Shown in pieces: positions 27,154 to 36,177 of a DNA stretch of 64,000 nt; within the stretch, counting starts at the first letter, position 1; each line of letters opens with the position of its first letter. The notes beneath the pieces are model-generated. The model was given only the letters and a program-made list of their open reading frames with translations, was not told where the DNA came from and did no database searches. A program made the position numbers and the translations under genes. The stretch comes from Oxalobacteraceae bacterium (lineage in GTDB: Bacteria; Pseudomonadota; Gammaproteobacteria; Burkholderiales; Burkholderiaceae_D): positions 1 through 64,000 of the forward strand of contig JAIXXN010000008.1 of the NCBI GenBank assembly GCA_027490725.1. The letters run 5' to 3'.

Positions 27154-29052
27154 ATGCTACTCAAGAAAACCCTCCGCGCCTTGCTGCTCGCCGTCGCGTC
27201 CTTGATGGGCCTGGCCCATGCCGACCCCCTCAGTTATGCGCGCTACGATCAGGTGCGCACCCGTGACCTACAGCTTGATCTGAGCGCTGATTTTGGCCGC
27301 CATACCTTGTCCGGCTATGCCGAACTGAGTCTCGACTGGCTCGATAGCAAGGCCCGTACGCTGGTGCTCGACACCAGCGAATTGCAGATCGCCCGGGTGC
27401 AATTGCTGCAGCCGTCGGGACGCTGGCAGTCGGCATCGTTCATGCTGGACCGGCCGGATGCGGAGAAGGGCCGGGCGCTGCGGATTGCGCTGCCATTCCA
27501 GCCGAAGAAAGTACGCATTTACTACAGCACCGCAGCGTCGGCCAGCGCGCTGCAATGGATGGCGCCCCGGCAGACCATGTCGGGCAAACATCCCTTCATG
27601 TTCAGCCAGTCGCAGGAAATCAATGCGCGTTCGTGGGTGCCGTTGCAGGATACCCCGGCCGTGCGCTTTACCTACAGTGCACGCATCACCGCGCCGCAAG
27701 GGCTGCGCGTACTGATGAGTGCTGCCAGCGAAACCGACGCGCCAGCCACAGCGGCGCAGCAGAAGCTTCAGCCGCAGACCAAGGCCGCGGCAGCAGGCAG
27801 CGCGAGCTGGAAATTCCATATGGCCCAGCCGATTCCTTCCTATCTGCTGGCGATCGCGATCGGCGAGCTCGAAAAGCGCACGCTGGGCCCGCGCTCGGCG
27901 GTGTATGCCGAACCGGCGCGCATCGAAGCGGCCGCCTATGAACTGGCCGACACGGAAAAAATGATCAGCGCCGCCGAAGCGCTATATGGCCCCTACCGGT
28001 GGGAGCGCTATGACATGCTGGTGCTGCCGCCATCGTTCCCGATCGGCGGCATGGAAAACCCGCGCCTGACCTTTGTCACGCCGACCATGATTGCGGGCGA
28101 TCGCAGTCTGGTCGATCTGATCGCCCATGAACTGGCGCACTCGTGGTCCGGCAATCTGGTGACCAACAGCACCTGGAAGCATTTCTGGCTGAACGAAGGC
28201 TTTACCAATTACGTCACCACCCGTGTGGTGGAACAGCTGTATGGCGCCGAAGTGGCGAAAATGAATCTGCAGGTGGAGCAGGAAGAAGCCATGGCCTCGC
28301 TGGCCAGCATCGCGCCGCAGAAACAGGCACTGGTCACGCGCGATGCCGATACCAGTGCGGCCACCTACACGGACGGTGGGCTGGTGTATCCGAAAGGTGC
28401 GTGGCTGCTGCGCACGCTGGAACAGCGCGCCGGTCGCGCAGTGTTCGACCGTTTCCTGCGCGGCTGGTTCGATCAGCATGCTTTCCAGTCGGTGCGGACC
28501 GAAGAATTTGTCAGCTATCTGCGCAAGAATCTGCTGGACGCGCATCCCGAGGTGATGACGGATGCCGAACTCGATGCATGGCTGTACCAGCCCGGCATAC
28601 CGGCTAGCGCACGCCATGAAGCTTCGCCGCGACTGGCAGCACTCGATGCCCAGCGTAGCGCATGGCTGCAGGGCACACTGCCCACCGCCGAGTTGCCAGC
28701 CACTGGCTGGATCGCACTGGAATGGATGCACTTCCTGAACGATATCGATGGCAAGGCCAGTGCCGCGCAACTGCAGGAACTCGATCAGCGCTTCAAGCTG
28801 GCCAGCAGCGGCAATAATGAAATTACCTACCGCTTCTATCTGTCGTCGATCAAGGCCGGCTACCAGGTGCGCGCACCCTTGCAGGCGTTTCTGCTCAGCG
28901 TCGGGCGCCAGAAATTTGTCGTGCCATTGTATGCGGCGCTGCTGAACAATCCTGCCGAGCGTGCCTGGGCTCAAGCGCTGTACGCGCAGGCGCGTCCGCT
29001 CTACCATCCGGTTACACAAAGCTCGGTCGATAAACAATTCAAAAAACCATGA
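27154..29052 (+). CDS. M1 family metallo-aminopeptidase (leukotriene A4 hydrolase-like), exported
   Basis: The 632-residue protein starts with a signal peptide (MLLKKTLRALLLAVASLMGLAHA), so it should act in the periplasm. The zinc site HELAH is at residues 325-329 with the third ligand E348 in FWLNEGF. The substrate-binding motif GGMENP precedes it. The C-terminal helical domain matches the leukotriene A4 hydrolase/cold-active aminopeptidase subgroup. AGGA at 27142 supports the ATG at 27154. Its stop overlaps the start of the beta-lactamase-fold gene by four bases, so the two are coupled. Confidence 0.93.
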   Translation: MLLKKTLRALLLAVASLMGLAHADPLSYARYDQVRTRDLQLDLSADFGRHTLSGYAELSLDWLDSKARTLVLDTSELQIARVQLLQPSGRWQSASFMLDRPDAEKGRALRIALPFQPKKVRIYYSTAASASALQWMAPRQTMSGKHPFMFSQSQEINARSWVPLQDTPAVRFTYSARITAPQGLRVLMSAASETDAPATAAQQKLQPQTKAAAAGSASWKFHMAQPIPSYLLAIAIGELEKRTLGPRSAVYAEPARIEAAAYELADTEKMISAAEALYGPYRWERYDMLVLPPSFPIGGMENPRLTFVTPTMIAGDRSLVDLIAHELAHSWSGNLVTNSTWKHFWLNEGFTNYVTTRVVEQLYGAEVAKMNLQVEQEEAMASLASIAPQKQALVTRDADTSAATYTDGGLVYPKGAWLLRTLEQRAGRAVFDRFLRGWFDQHAFQSVRTEEFVSYLRKNLLDAHPEVMTDAELDAWLYQPGIPASARHEASPRLAALDAQRSAWLQGTLPTAELPATGWIALEWMHFLNDIDGKASAAQLQELDQRFKLASSGNNEITYRFYLSSIKAGYQVRAPLQAFLLSVGRQKFVVPLYAALLNNPAERAWAQALYAQARPLYHPVTQSSVDKQFKKP

Positions 29053-30713
29053 TGCTGAATATGATGCTGAAATTTACTCCTGCTCTGGGCGCTACGCTGA
29101 TTCTGCTGGCGCTGTCGAACACCGGATTGGCGCATGCGGCCAGCAACGCCGCTACCAGCGCCAAGGGCACAGCGGCTGCTGCACCGGTCCTTACTGCTGC
29201 GCCGGCACCGGTACCTGCCTTCGATCTGGATGCCGATGTACAACGCGTCCTGAAGACCTTCGACGTGCCCGGGATTGCCGTGGCCATCGTCAAGGATGGC
29301 AAGCTGGTGGCCGCCAAGGGCTATGGTGTGCGCCAGCTGGGTGTCGCCACGCCGGTCGATGGCGACACGCTGTTCGAGGTGGCCTCCAATTCCAAAGCTT
29401 TCACGGCCGCGGCACTGGCGCAACTGGTCGATGATGGCAAGCTGGCATGGGATGATCCGGTGACCAAGCATTTGCCGGACTTCCAGATGCACGACTCGTA
29501 TGTGACGGGCGTGATGACGGTGCGCGATCTGCTGACCCACCGCAGTGGTCTGGGGCTGGGCGCGGGCGACCTGCTGTGGTGGCCCACCACCAGTTTCAGC
29601 ACCGATGAAATTATCGCGCGGCTGCGCTACGTGAAGCCGGCTACCAGCTTCCGTAACAACTACGCCTATGACAATCTGCTGTACATCGTCGCCGGTAAGA
29701 TCATCGCGCTGAAATCCGGCAAGCCCTGGGGCGCGGCGGTACGTGAGCGTATCCTGACGCCGCTCGGCATGCAGAACACCACCACCAGCGTCGATGTGAT
29801 GCGCGCCAGTGCCAACTACTCGGCGCCGCACAGCAAGATCAACGACAAGATCAGTGTGGTCAAACCGATGACGGTGGAGAATGCCATCGGTGCGGTCGGC
29901 ATCAATACCAGCGCGGCCGATATCGCGCGCTGGATGACCATGCTGCTCAATGAAGGGCGTCTGGAAGACGGCACCCAGATCATTAGCAGCCAGCAGATTG
30001 ACGAACTGTGGACACAGCAGACGCCGATGCGCATCCGCACACCGAAACCGGGGCTGGCTGCGACCAAGGCCAATTTCGCAGCCTATGGTCTGGGCTTTAA
30101 TCTGCGCGACTACAAGGGCCGCAAGATCGCCATGCACGGTGGCGCATTGCAGGGCTTTTATTCGACGGTGCTGATGGTGCCGGAAGAGAAGCTGGGCATT
30201 GCGATTCTGACCAATGCGGAAAACAGTCCTGCCATGGCGGCGCTGTACTGGCGCATTCTCGACCAGTATCTGAATGTACCGGCCAGCGACTGGATTACTC
30301 TGTATGCGCAACAGGAAGCGGCGGCGCATCAGGAGGAACTGGAACGTCAGAGTAAGGAGCGCACCGCGCGGGCTGCCAAATCATCGCCATCGCTGCCATT
30401 GGCGGCGTATGAAGGCGAGTATGAGGATGGCTGGTATGGCAAGGTCAGTATCCGTCGTGAAGGCGGCAAGCAGATCATGCGTTTCCTGCGTACGCCGGAT
30501 CTGGAAGGGGAGTTGCAGCACTTCCAGCACGACACCTTTATCGTGCGCTGGAAGGAACGCAACTTCAATGCCGATGCGTACGTCAGCTTTGCCCTGAATC
30601 CGGATGCCAGTATCGAACGCGTGAAGATGGCGCCGGTCTCGATGGAAACCGACTTCAGTTACGATTTCCGTGATCTGAACCTGCTTCCGGTGGTGGCGCC
30701 GAAAGGCAAATAA
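29049..30713 (+). CDS. Beta-lactamase-fold serine hydrolase with C-terminal DUF3471-like domain
   Basis: The 554-residue protein starts with an export signal (hydrophobic residues 11-28, ending AHAA). The class C/penicillin-binding fold is shown by the nucleophile motif S113-N-S-K116, a Tyr motif around YAYDN and the third motif HGGALQGFYS. Relatives include esterases, D-aminopeptidases and peptidase-like enzymes. True beta-lactamase activity cannot be claimed. The C-terminal 120 residues (about 440-554: YEGEYEDGWYGKVSIRREGG) look like the DUF3471 lipocalin-like add-on. Coupling to an M1 aminopeptidase suggests joint peptide degradation in the periplasm. Confidence 0.85.
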   Translation: MMLNMMLKFTPALGATLILLALSNTGLAHAASNAATSAKGTAAAAPVLTAAPAPVPAFDLDADVQRVLKTFDVPGIAVAIVKDGKLVAAKGYGVRQLGVATPVDGDTLFEVASNSKAFTAAALAQLVDDGKLAWDDPVTKHLPDFQMHDSYVTGVMTVRDLLTHRSGLGLGAGDLLWWPTTSFSTDEIIARLRYVKPATSFRNNYAYDNLLYIVAGKIIALKSGKPWGAAVRERILTPLGMQNTTTSVDVMRASANYSAPHSKINDKISVVKPMTVENAIGAVGINTSAADIARWMTMLLNEGRLEDGTQIISSQQIDELWTQQTPMRIRTPKPGLAATKANFAAYGLGFNLRDYKGRKIAMHGGALQGFYSTVLMVPEEKLGIAILTNAENSPAMAALYWRILDQYLNVPASDWITLYAQQEAAAHQEELERQSKERTARAAKSSPSLPLAAYEGEYEDGWYGKVSIRREGGKQIMRFLRTPDLEGELQHFQHDTFIVRWKERNFNADAYVSFALNPDASIERVKMAPVSMETDFSYDFRDLNLLPVVAPKGK

Positions 30714-30743
30714 GGCAGTACTTCAGCCGGCAGGGGCGCCAGT

Positions 30744-32474
30744 TCAGAGCTGGCTCTCCACCCGGTTGCGGCCATTGCGTTTGGCGCGATATAGCGCCAG
30801 ATCGGCCGAATGGAACAGGTCATCGAGCGCTGCATGCAGGCCGTGCGCCACTGCCACGCCGAAGCTGGCGGTGACGCGCAGCCGCTGGCCGTCACTGAGG
30901 ATCAGCGCCTCGTTCTCGATCAATACGCGCAAACGTTCGGCCAGTGCGCGCGCCGCTTCCAGCCCGCAGTAGGTGGGCATCACGACAAATTCTTCACCGC
31001 CGTAACGGGCCAGAATCTCGCCGTCACGCAGGGTGGCGCGCACCACTTCGGTAATCCGGATCAGCACCTGATCACCGGCATCGTGACCATAGCGGTCATT
31101 CACGGACTTGAAGTGATCTACATCGAACAGGATCACCGCCAGTGATTCGTCCTGTTCGCGCGCGCCGCGCAGACGCAGGTTGCCGGCCGTGGCGAAAGCC
31201 CGCCGGTTCAGGATGCCGGTCAGGTAATCGGTATCGGCGCGGGTTTTCAATTCTTCGATCAGGCGTGCGCGTTCCTGTTCCAGGCGCTGACGTTCCACCC
31301 CGTTTTCGCGCAAGGATGCTAGCGCGCGCAGCATGTCGCCAATTTCATCCTGACGGCGGCTAATCCGTGACGGTGGCGTGTAGTCGCCATTGCCGAGCCT
31401 TACCACGGCGCGGGTGGCACGCAGCAGCGGTGCCACCACGCGGCGCCGCACAATCACCAGCAGTGTTACCAGTACCAGCAGGATGGCCGCACCCGCCAGC
31501 ATGGCCCAGCGCAACTCATTGCGGGCACGCGCGAAATCGATCCGTGCCCGGACCTGGGCTTCCTCGAGCAGCGCGTCGCGCAGTGCCAGAATCGGCGTCA
31601 TGGTCGGCACATAGCGCTGGGCAAACTGCGCGGTATCCATCTCGTAAGGCAGGCCCTGACGGCCGCGCTGTTCGACTTCGGCCACGATGGCCTGTCCCTG
31701 CTCGAAATATTCGGCATCCATGCGTGCCACCGCCTGTTTCACGCGCGGCGACTGATCGACTTCATTGTTGGCCATCTTGATCAGCTGGCGCAGTTGCTCG
31801 AGCCGGCCGCGCAGGAAGTGCAGGCGTTGCTGCTGGGCGGGAGTGAGCGGCGTGCCAGTGGCCAGCGGCACCGTCAGTGCCGAACCGAGTCGCCCGGCAT
31901 ATTCGCGCAGCTCGACGGCCAGATGGGCTTTCACCAGCGCGCGCGCCACGCGCGGATACGCCTGTTCCGAGGCGCGGGTGGTTTCGGTGACGGTATCGAG
32001 CGCCAGTGGTACCAGCGCGAACATGCGTTCGACCGTGGCGTCCAGCAGCAGCGGGGTGCGTCCCGGTGGTGGTTGTGCGGCCAGCTGGTCGACACTGCGG
32101 CGTGCTTCGTTCAGGGCCAGCTCGAGCGGCGCCAGCTGGTGGATACGGCTGCCGCTTCCTTCATCGGCCTGGCTGTTCAGTTGCTGGCGCAGCTTGAGCA
32201 AGGCGGCATTGGTGCTGCGGCGGGCGGTGCGCAGCGCTTCCTGCTTGAGCGGGGTGGCCGGATAGCTGTCACCCAGCACGGCATTGGCCGGGCCGCGTTC
32301 GAAGGAGAGCTTTTCTGCCGCCTGCATGGCCAGTTCGAGCAGCTGCAGTGCTTGCAAGCCGCGCTCGGCAGCCCGATAGTCGCGCCAGTCACTCCATAGC
32401 GAGCGGCTCAGCACGCTGCTCACCAGCAGCGCCAGAATGACGCTGATGAGAGTGAAAAGTCGAGTGAGACGCAT
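30744..32474 (-). CDS. Membrane-bound diguanylate cyclase (GGDEF)
   Basis: The 576-residue protein has an N-terminal membrane segment (about 8-25), an extracytoplasmic helical sensor of roughly 290 residues, a second membrane segment (MLAGAAILLVLVTLLVIV), a HAMP region, and a C-terminal GGDEF domain. The active loop reads ARYGGEEF, and the upstream KSVNDRYGHDAGDQVL is normal, so it should make c-di-GMP. The allosteric I-site position reads RDGE instead of RxxD, so product inhibition may be weakened. The gene is convergent with the hydrolase gene and divergent from panD. Confidence 0.93.
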   Translation of the reverse strand: MRLTRLFTLISVILALLVSSVLSRSLWSDWRDYRAAERGLQALQLLELAMQAAEKLSFERGPANAVLGDSYPATPLKQEALRTARRSTNAALLKLRQQLNSQADEGSGSRIHQLAPLELALNEARRSVDQLAAQPPPGRTPLLLDATVERMFALVPLALDTVTETTRASEQAYPRVARALVKAHLAVELREYAGRLGSALTVPLATGTPLTPAQQQRLHFLRGRLEQLRQLIKMANNEVDQSPRVKQAVARMDAEYFEQGQAIVAEVEQRGRQGLPYEMDTAQFAQRYVPTMTPILALRDALLEEAQVRARIDFARARNELRWAMLAGAAILLVLVTLLVIVRRRVVAPLLRATRAVVRLGNGDYTPPSRISRRQDEIGDMLRALASLRENGVERQRLEQERARLIEELKTRADTDYLTGILNRRAFATAGNLRLRGAREQDESLAVILFDVDHFKSVNDRYGHDAGDQVLIRITEVVRATLRDGEILARYGGEEFVVMPTYCGLEAARALAERLRVLIENEALILSDGQRLRVTASFGVAVAHGLHAALDDLFHSADLALYRAKRNGRNRVESQL

Positions 32475-32495
32475 CGTGCAGGCCTGAATTTATAT

Positions 32496-32509
32496 TTGCT
32501 AGTTAGCAA
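32496..32509. promoter_or_regulatory. Palindrome upstream of the diguanylate cyclase gene
   Basis: TTGCTA-GT-TAGCAA is a perfect inverted repeat, 22 bp before the GGDEF start codon, in AT-rich sequence of the spacer between this gene and panD. The position fits an operator in the 5' untranslated or promoter region. The binding protein is unknown. Confidence 0.3.
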
Positions 32510-32667
32510 TATGCCACAAAGTGCAGGGAGTCGGTGTAAAACTGCGCGGCGCGCCAGCAAATCGGGCGGGCAAGGGCGGCTAATGGTAGGATGTCGGCCT
32601 CGCGTTGTCCGGCGCAGCCGTAGACGATGTAAAGCTTGTCAGTTTATTAAATTGAAGGATGAAGAAG

Positions 32668-33033
32668 ATGTCTATGCAACGAGTTATGCTGCGCTCTAAG
32701 CTGCACCGTGTGACGGTCACTCAGGCCGATCTGCATTACGAAGGTTCGTGCGGTATCGATCAGGATCTGCTGGAAGCAGCCGATATCTGGGTCAATGAAA
32801 AAATCGAGTTGTACAACGTCAACAATGGCGAACGTTTCGCGACCTACGCGATTCCCGGCCTGCGCGGCACGGGCGAAATTTCGCTGAATGGCGCAGCGGC
32901 ACGACGCGCCCAGCTCGGTGATCTGCTGATCATCTGCACTTATGCCCCGATGGACGAAGAGCAGGCCCGCGTGTATCAGCCGAAGGTTGTATTCGTGGAC
33001 GACAAAAACAAAATCACCGGCATGAAGAAATAA
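32668..33033 (+). CDS. panD: Aspartate 1-decarboxylase (pyruvoyl enzyme)
   Basis: PanD converts L-aspartate to beta-alanine for pantothenate and CoA synthesis. The proenzyme (121 residues here) cleaves itself at the conserved Gly-Ser in HYEGSCGID (G26-S27), which turns the serine into the pyruvoyl cofactor. The core [13 protein letters not shown] and [17 protein letters not shown] is complete. Three ATGs lie close together (32659, 32668, 32674). AAGGA at 32655-32659 is best spaced for 32668, while 32674 would give the common N-terminus [14 protein letters not shown] strong terminator follows. Confidence 0.95.
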   Translation: MSMQRVMLRSKLHRVTVTQADLHYEGSCGIDQDLLEAADIWVNEKIELYNVNNGERFATYAIPGLRGTGEISLNGAAARRAQLGDLLIICTYAPMDEEQARVYQPKVVFVDDKNKITGMKK

Positions 33034-33051
33034 GCTTCTTTCCAGCCATGT

Positions 33052-33103
33052 AAAAAGGGCCCTAACGCTGATGCCAGACATCAGCGTTAGGGCCCTTTTT
33101 TTT
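33052..33103. terminator. Bidirectional terminator between panD and the Crp-type gene
   Basis: Bases 33057-33073 pair perfectly with 33079-33095 (17 bp) around loop CCAGA, flanked by five A residues on the left and eight T residues on the right. It would end panD on the + strand and the convergent regulator gene on the - strand. Confidence 0.93.
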
Positions 33104-33126
33104 GGAAATTTTCCGGAGTGCCGTGC

Positions 33127-33747
33127 TTATTTGTCGATGCCGTCGTTGCGCAGCAGTTGCGACATGTATTGCGGGGTGATGCCGAGGAAAGACGCCACCA
33201 CTTTCTGCGAGATGCGCTGCTCCAGCCCCGGATACTCGCGGCGGAAGGCGGCCAGCCGGCCCTGGGCGGGCGCGGCATTCACGCACATGCGGCGTGCCTG
33301 CTCCATGATGCTGCACTCGGACACTTTCAGGTAGTAGTCGCGCAGCAGGCTATTGGTTTCGCGCATGGCGCTGTAGGCCGCCCAGTCCAGCTTGAAACCA
33401 TGTACCGCCGTTTCGGCCACCACGAAATGCTGGGCCGGCAGGCCGTCGCGCGCGCGCAGCAAGTCGTCGTGCGAGGCCGCAGGTTCGCCGTCGGTTACAA
33501 AATGCAGGGTTACTTCGGCACCCGTCTCGGTAATGAAGCCGGTGCGGGCGACGCCACTATGCAGCCAGTGCAGATTCTGGGCGATGGTGCCGATGCGTTG
33601 CAGGAATTCACCTTTGCGCAGACTGACGGGGTGCGCCAGCGGCGCCAGCACAGCCGTCACCTCATCGTACATGGCGGGTGTAACTTTGTAACGCTGGGAA
33701 GTAATTTCGCGATATTTGGCGCGATGGTCGATGAATGCCTGGCTCAT
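33127..33747 (-). CDS. Crp/Fnr family transcriptional regulator
   Basis: The 206-residue protein has an N-terminal cyclic-nucleotide-binding-like barrel (VSLRKGEFLQRIG at about residue 40, then LHWLHSGVARTGFI). It has a C-terminal helix-turn-helix, EQRISQKVVASFLG followed by ITPQYMSQLLRN. The usual phosphate-binding cassette R-x-A-x-x-G is not evident, and no Cys cluster for an Fnr iron-sulfur centre was seen, so the ligand is unknown. A 433-bp non-coding region with a 20-bp palindrome separates it from the chemosensory operon. Confidence 0.88.
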   Translation of the reverse strand: MSQAFIDHRAKYREITSQRYKVTPAMYDEVTAVLAPLAHPVSLRKGEFLQRIGTIAQNLHWLHSGVARTGFITETGAEVTLHFVTDGEPAASHDDLLRARDGLPAQHFVVAETAVHGFKLDWAAYSAMRETNSLLRDYYLKVSECSIMEQARRMCVNAAPAQGRLAAFRREYPGLEQRISQKVVASFLGITPQYMSQLLRNDGIDK

Positions 33748-33936
33748 TTTAATGTCGTTTCAGTTCCGGTGCGTAATGCTGCCTGTCTTGGGAGCCGAAA
33801 GTGTAAACGTTTTTGTCAGTCTATAGCGCAATTTTCATTGGTTTTTGGAATTAAAATTAGAAATATACTTCAGATTTAAACTAGTTGAACGCCTGCGAAA
33901 ACCCTTGTTTTCATAGGGAAAATCCGCTCAAAAGGG

Positions 33937-33956
33937 GCTAACTCGTGCGAGTTAGC
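33937..33956. promoter_or_regulatory. 20-bp near-perfect palindrome (candidate operator)
   Basis: GCTAACTCG (33937-33945) and CGAGTTAGC (33948-33956) are exact reverse complements separated by TG. It is about 95-115 bp upstream of the predicted start of the chemosensory transcript and about 190 bp before the Crp-type start codon. No U-tract follows, so a protein-binding site is more likely than a terminator. Confidence 0.5.
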
Positions 33957-34014
33957 TAAACTTGCTTGTCAGGCCACAACAACATGCAAGCGAGTGCCAG
34001 GGTGGTGCTGTATT

Positions 34015-34044
34015 TTGACTACATCGTTTGCTTTTTGTTATCAA
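34015..34044 (+). promoter_or_regulatory. Candidate sigma70 promoter of the chemosensory operon
   Basis: TTGACT (34015-34020) is followed by an 18-bp spacer and TATCAA (34039-34044). This would start transcription near 34051, about 130 bases before the first gene. The -35 matches 5 of 6 bases and the -10 matches 4 of 6. Confidence 0.45.
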
Positions 34045-34180
34045 AGTGGTCCGTTGCGGTTTAACGCCAGTGGCGACTTATTTGCTATCTAGTTTGTGGC
34101 GCGGAAATAGTTTCTGAGATACATTTGGCTCACGGGCATACCAAAAAATGATGCCATAGCTAACCTCGGGGACGTCCAGC

Positions 34181-35341
34181 GTGAGCACGAATAGCGATTT
34201 GAATAGCAGCACGGCAGTGGCTGTTGGTCTGGCCGTGGCCGGCGCTTTAGGAACCGTGGTGGCCGGCTGGTCCCGCTGGGGCTGGTACACCTTGCTGTGG
34301 GCGGCGCTGCTGCTGGCGGTGGCCGCATGGCATGTGCTGCGGCAGGACGCTGGCGGGAACGGTGCCAGCGATAGCAGTGTGGAACAGTATCTGCAGTCGC
34401 GCGAACAGTTCGGCGATGCGGTGCTGCCTGTCTGGTGCCGGCATATACAAAACTCGCGTAGCCAGATGGAAGAAGCAGTCAGCGATCTGGCCGGGCGCTT
34501 TTCGAATATCGTTGACCGGCTCGATACGGCCGTGCATGTCTCCAGTCACGACGATACGCGTGATGGTCTGAGCATGACGGAAATTTTCACCCGCAGTGAA
34601 ACCCAGTTAGGTTCAGTGGTGACGTCGATGAAGTCGGCGTTCAGTTCCAAGCAGGCCATGCTCTCCCAGATCAAGGATCTGGAACGCTTCACCCGCGAAT
34701 TGCGCGAGATGGCCGAAGGGGTGGCCAGTATCGCTGCTCAAACCAATCTGCTGGCACTAAATGCTGCGATCGAGGCGGCGCGCGCCGGTCCGGCCGGACG
34801 TGGCTTTGCCGTGGTGGCGCAGGAAGTGCGACATCTGTCTAGCCGATCCGCCGAAACCGGCAAGAATATCTCCAACCGTGTAGGGCTGATCGCCAGCGCG
34901 ATTCTGGCCGCCAGCGAAGCGGCCGACCGTACCGCCGCTCAGGAAGACCGTTCGATGCAGTCGGCCGAGGCCATGATCGAAGGTGTGCTGCATGACTTCC
35001 GCAGCATGACCGATGCGCTGGTGGCGTCCTCCGAACAGCTCAAACAGGAAAGCATCGGCATTCAGGGCGAGGTTGGTGAAGCGCTGGTACAGCTGCAATT
35101 CCAGGATCGCGTTAGCCAGGTGCTGGCGCACGTTCAAGAAAATATCGAAGCCCTGCCGATGCTGTTGCGCGAGCACCGTGATCGCTACCACGCGGCGCAG
35201 ATCCTCGAGCCGATGGATGCCCAGCCGTTGTTGCGCGAGCTGCAGAAAACCTATGCGATGGCCGAGGAGCACGCCGTGCACGGCGGCTCTAGCCGCGCCA
35301 CCCCGGTCGCTTCAGCCGCCGATGAAATCACCTTCTTCTGA
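34181..35341 (+). CDS. Short membrane-anchored methyl-accepting chemotaxis protein
   Basis: The 386-residue protein begins with two closely spaced hydrophobic segments (about residues 12-29 and 35-50) and has no periplasmic sensor and no clear HAMP. The cytoplasmic part carries the receptor tip that binds CheA and Che[21 protein letters not shown], then [20 protein letters not shown]. The C-terminus ends DEITFF, which does not match the CheR-binding pentapeptide. It probably senses an intracellular or membrane signal. GTG at 34181 is preceded by GGGGA at eight bases. It is the first gene of the chemosensory operon. Confidence 0.88.
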   Translation: MSTNSDLNSSTAVAVGLAVAGALGTVVAGWSRWGWYTLLWAALLLAVAAWHVLRQDAGGNGASDSSVEQYLQSREQFGDAVLPVWCRHIQNSRSQMEEAVSDLAGRFSNIVDRLDTAVHVSSHDDTRDGLSMTEIFTRSETQLGSVVTSMKSAFSSKQAMLSQIKDLERFTRELREMAEGVASIAAQTNLLALNAAIEAARAGPAGRGFAVVAQEVRHLSSRSAETGKNISNRVGLIASAILAASEAADRTAAQEDRSMQSAEAMIEGVLHDFRSMTDALVASSEQLKQESIGIQGEVGEALVQLQFQDRVSQVLAHVQENIEALPMLLREHRDRYHAAQILEPMDAQPLLRELQKTYAMAEEHAVHGGSSRATPVASAADEITFF

Positions 35342-35364
35342 CAGAAAACCGGAGTAGAGAATTT

Positions 35365-35733
35365 ATGGCAAAGACAATCATGGTGGTGGACGATTCGGCC
35401 TCGCTGCGGCAAGTGGTGGGGATCGCGCTGAAAGGTGCTGGTTATGACGTGATCGAAGGCCGCGATGGGGTGGACGCGCTTGCCAAGTGCACCGGACAGA
35501 AAATCCACCTGGTGGTGTGTGACGTGAATATGCCGAATATGGACGGGATCACCTTTGTGCGCGAGTTCAAAGCCCTGCCGAACTACCGCTTCACACCCGT
35601 GATTATGCTGACCACCGAGTCGCAGGAGAGCAAGAAGGAAGAGGGCAAGGCCGCCGGTGCCAAGGCATGGGTGGTCAAGCCATTCAAGCCGGAGGTGTTG
35701 CTCGGCGCCGTCGCCAAACTGGTGCTGCCTTAA
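35365..35733 (+). CDS. cheY: CheY-like single-domain response regulator
   Basis: The 122-residue receiver domain has the acidic pair in MVVDDSASLRQ, the phospho-acceptor aspartate in VVCDVNMPNMDG (about D53), the conserved Thr in IMLTTES and the Lys in VVKPFKPE. No output domain is attached. It would be phosphorylated by the CheA encoded two genes downstream. Whether its target is a flagellar motor or another output cannot be told, because no motility gene is in the window. GGAG precedes the start. Confidence 0.94.
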   Translation: MAKTIMVVDDSASLRQVVGIALKGAGYDVIEGRDGVDALAKCTGQKIHLVVCDVNMPNMDGITFVREFKALPNYRFTPVIMLTTESQESKKEEGKAAGAKAWVVKPFKPEVLLGAVAKLVLP

Positions 35734-35782
35734 CTCGGTACTGCTTTAATCGATTAACCGAATCACTGCGACGGAGCCTGCC

Positions 35783-36091
35783 ATGGCCGAAGTTGATGTT
35801 GACGGCGTTACCCACCTCGCGCTTGATGGCGAACTGACCATCTACCGTGCTGCCGATCTGAAGGTCGAAGTACTGGAAGCTTTGCGCAAGGCCGCCACGC
35901 TGGAGATCGACTTGTCCGGTGTGAGCGAACTCGATACGGCTGGCCTGCAAGTGCTGATGCTGGCCAAGCAGACCGCCCAGGCGGAGCAGCGCACTCTGCG
36001 TCTGGCGCAGCATAGCCCGGCCGTGCTGGAGATCTTCGAAATGCTCGATATGGGCGCGTTCTTTGGCGACGCTGTCTTGATCCATGAATGA
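35783..36091 (+). CDS. STAS domain protein
   Basis: This 102-residue protein is a single STAS (anti-sigma-factor-antagonist-like) domain. It has THLALDGELTIYRAADLK near the N-terminus and the core LEIDLSGVSELDTAGLQVLM. The serine normally phosphorylated in SpoIIAA-type proteins (D-S-x-G) is replaced by Thr in DTAGL. STAS genes between cheY and cheA occur in several proteobacterial chemosensory clusters, where their role is poorly known. It may bind the kinase or the EAL regulator of this operon. Confidence 0.88.
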   Translation: MAEVDVDGVTHLALDGELTIYRAADLKVEVLEALRKAATLEIDLSGVSELDTAGLQVLMLAKQTAQAEQRTLRLAQHSPAVLEIFEMLDMGAFFGDAVLIHE

Positions 36092-36177
36092 GCCAAAAGT
36101 GTCGCAAATATGCGCCAAACCTGATCGACGACTAAGCCACGACTGATCCCACGATCCATCTGTTCCGAGGGCATGCC

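Larger units (their letters stand above)
33748..34180. other. Non-coding region between the Crp-type gene and the chemosensory operon
   Basis: This 433-bp stretch holds no convincing gene. It is clearly AT-richer than its flanks between about 33800 and 33900. It contains a 20-bp palindrome (33937-33956), a good sigma70-like promoter toward the chemotaxis genes (34015-34044), and a possible minus-strand promoter for the Crp-type gene (TTCAAC, 16 bp, TATATT, read leftward near 33890-33860). A sigma28 flagellar promoter was sought and not found. Confidence 0.6.

Noticed and set aside
29049..30713. Acquired beta-lactamase resistance gene
   Set aside because: The fold is shared with esterases and peptidases, the gene is coupled to an M1 aminopeptidase, and base composition matches its neighbours.
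33748..34180. Sigma28 flagellar promoter for the chemosensory operon
   Set aside because: No TAAA followed at about 15 bp by GCCGATAA-like sequence; the best partial match (TAAACTTG...GCCACAAC) has wrong spacing.
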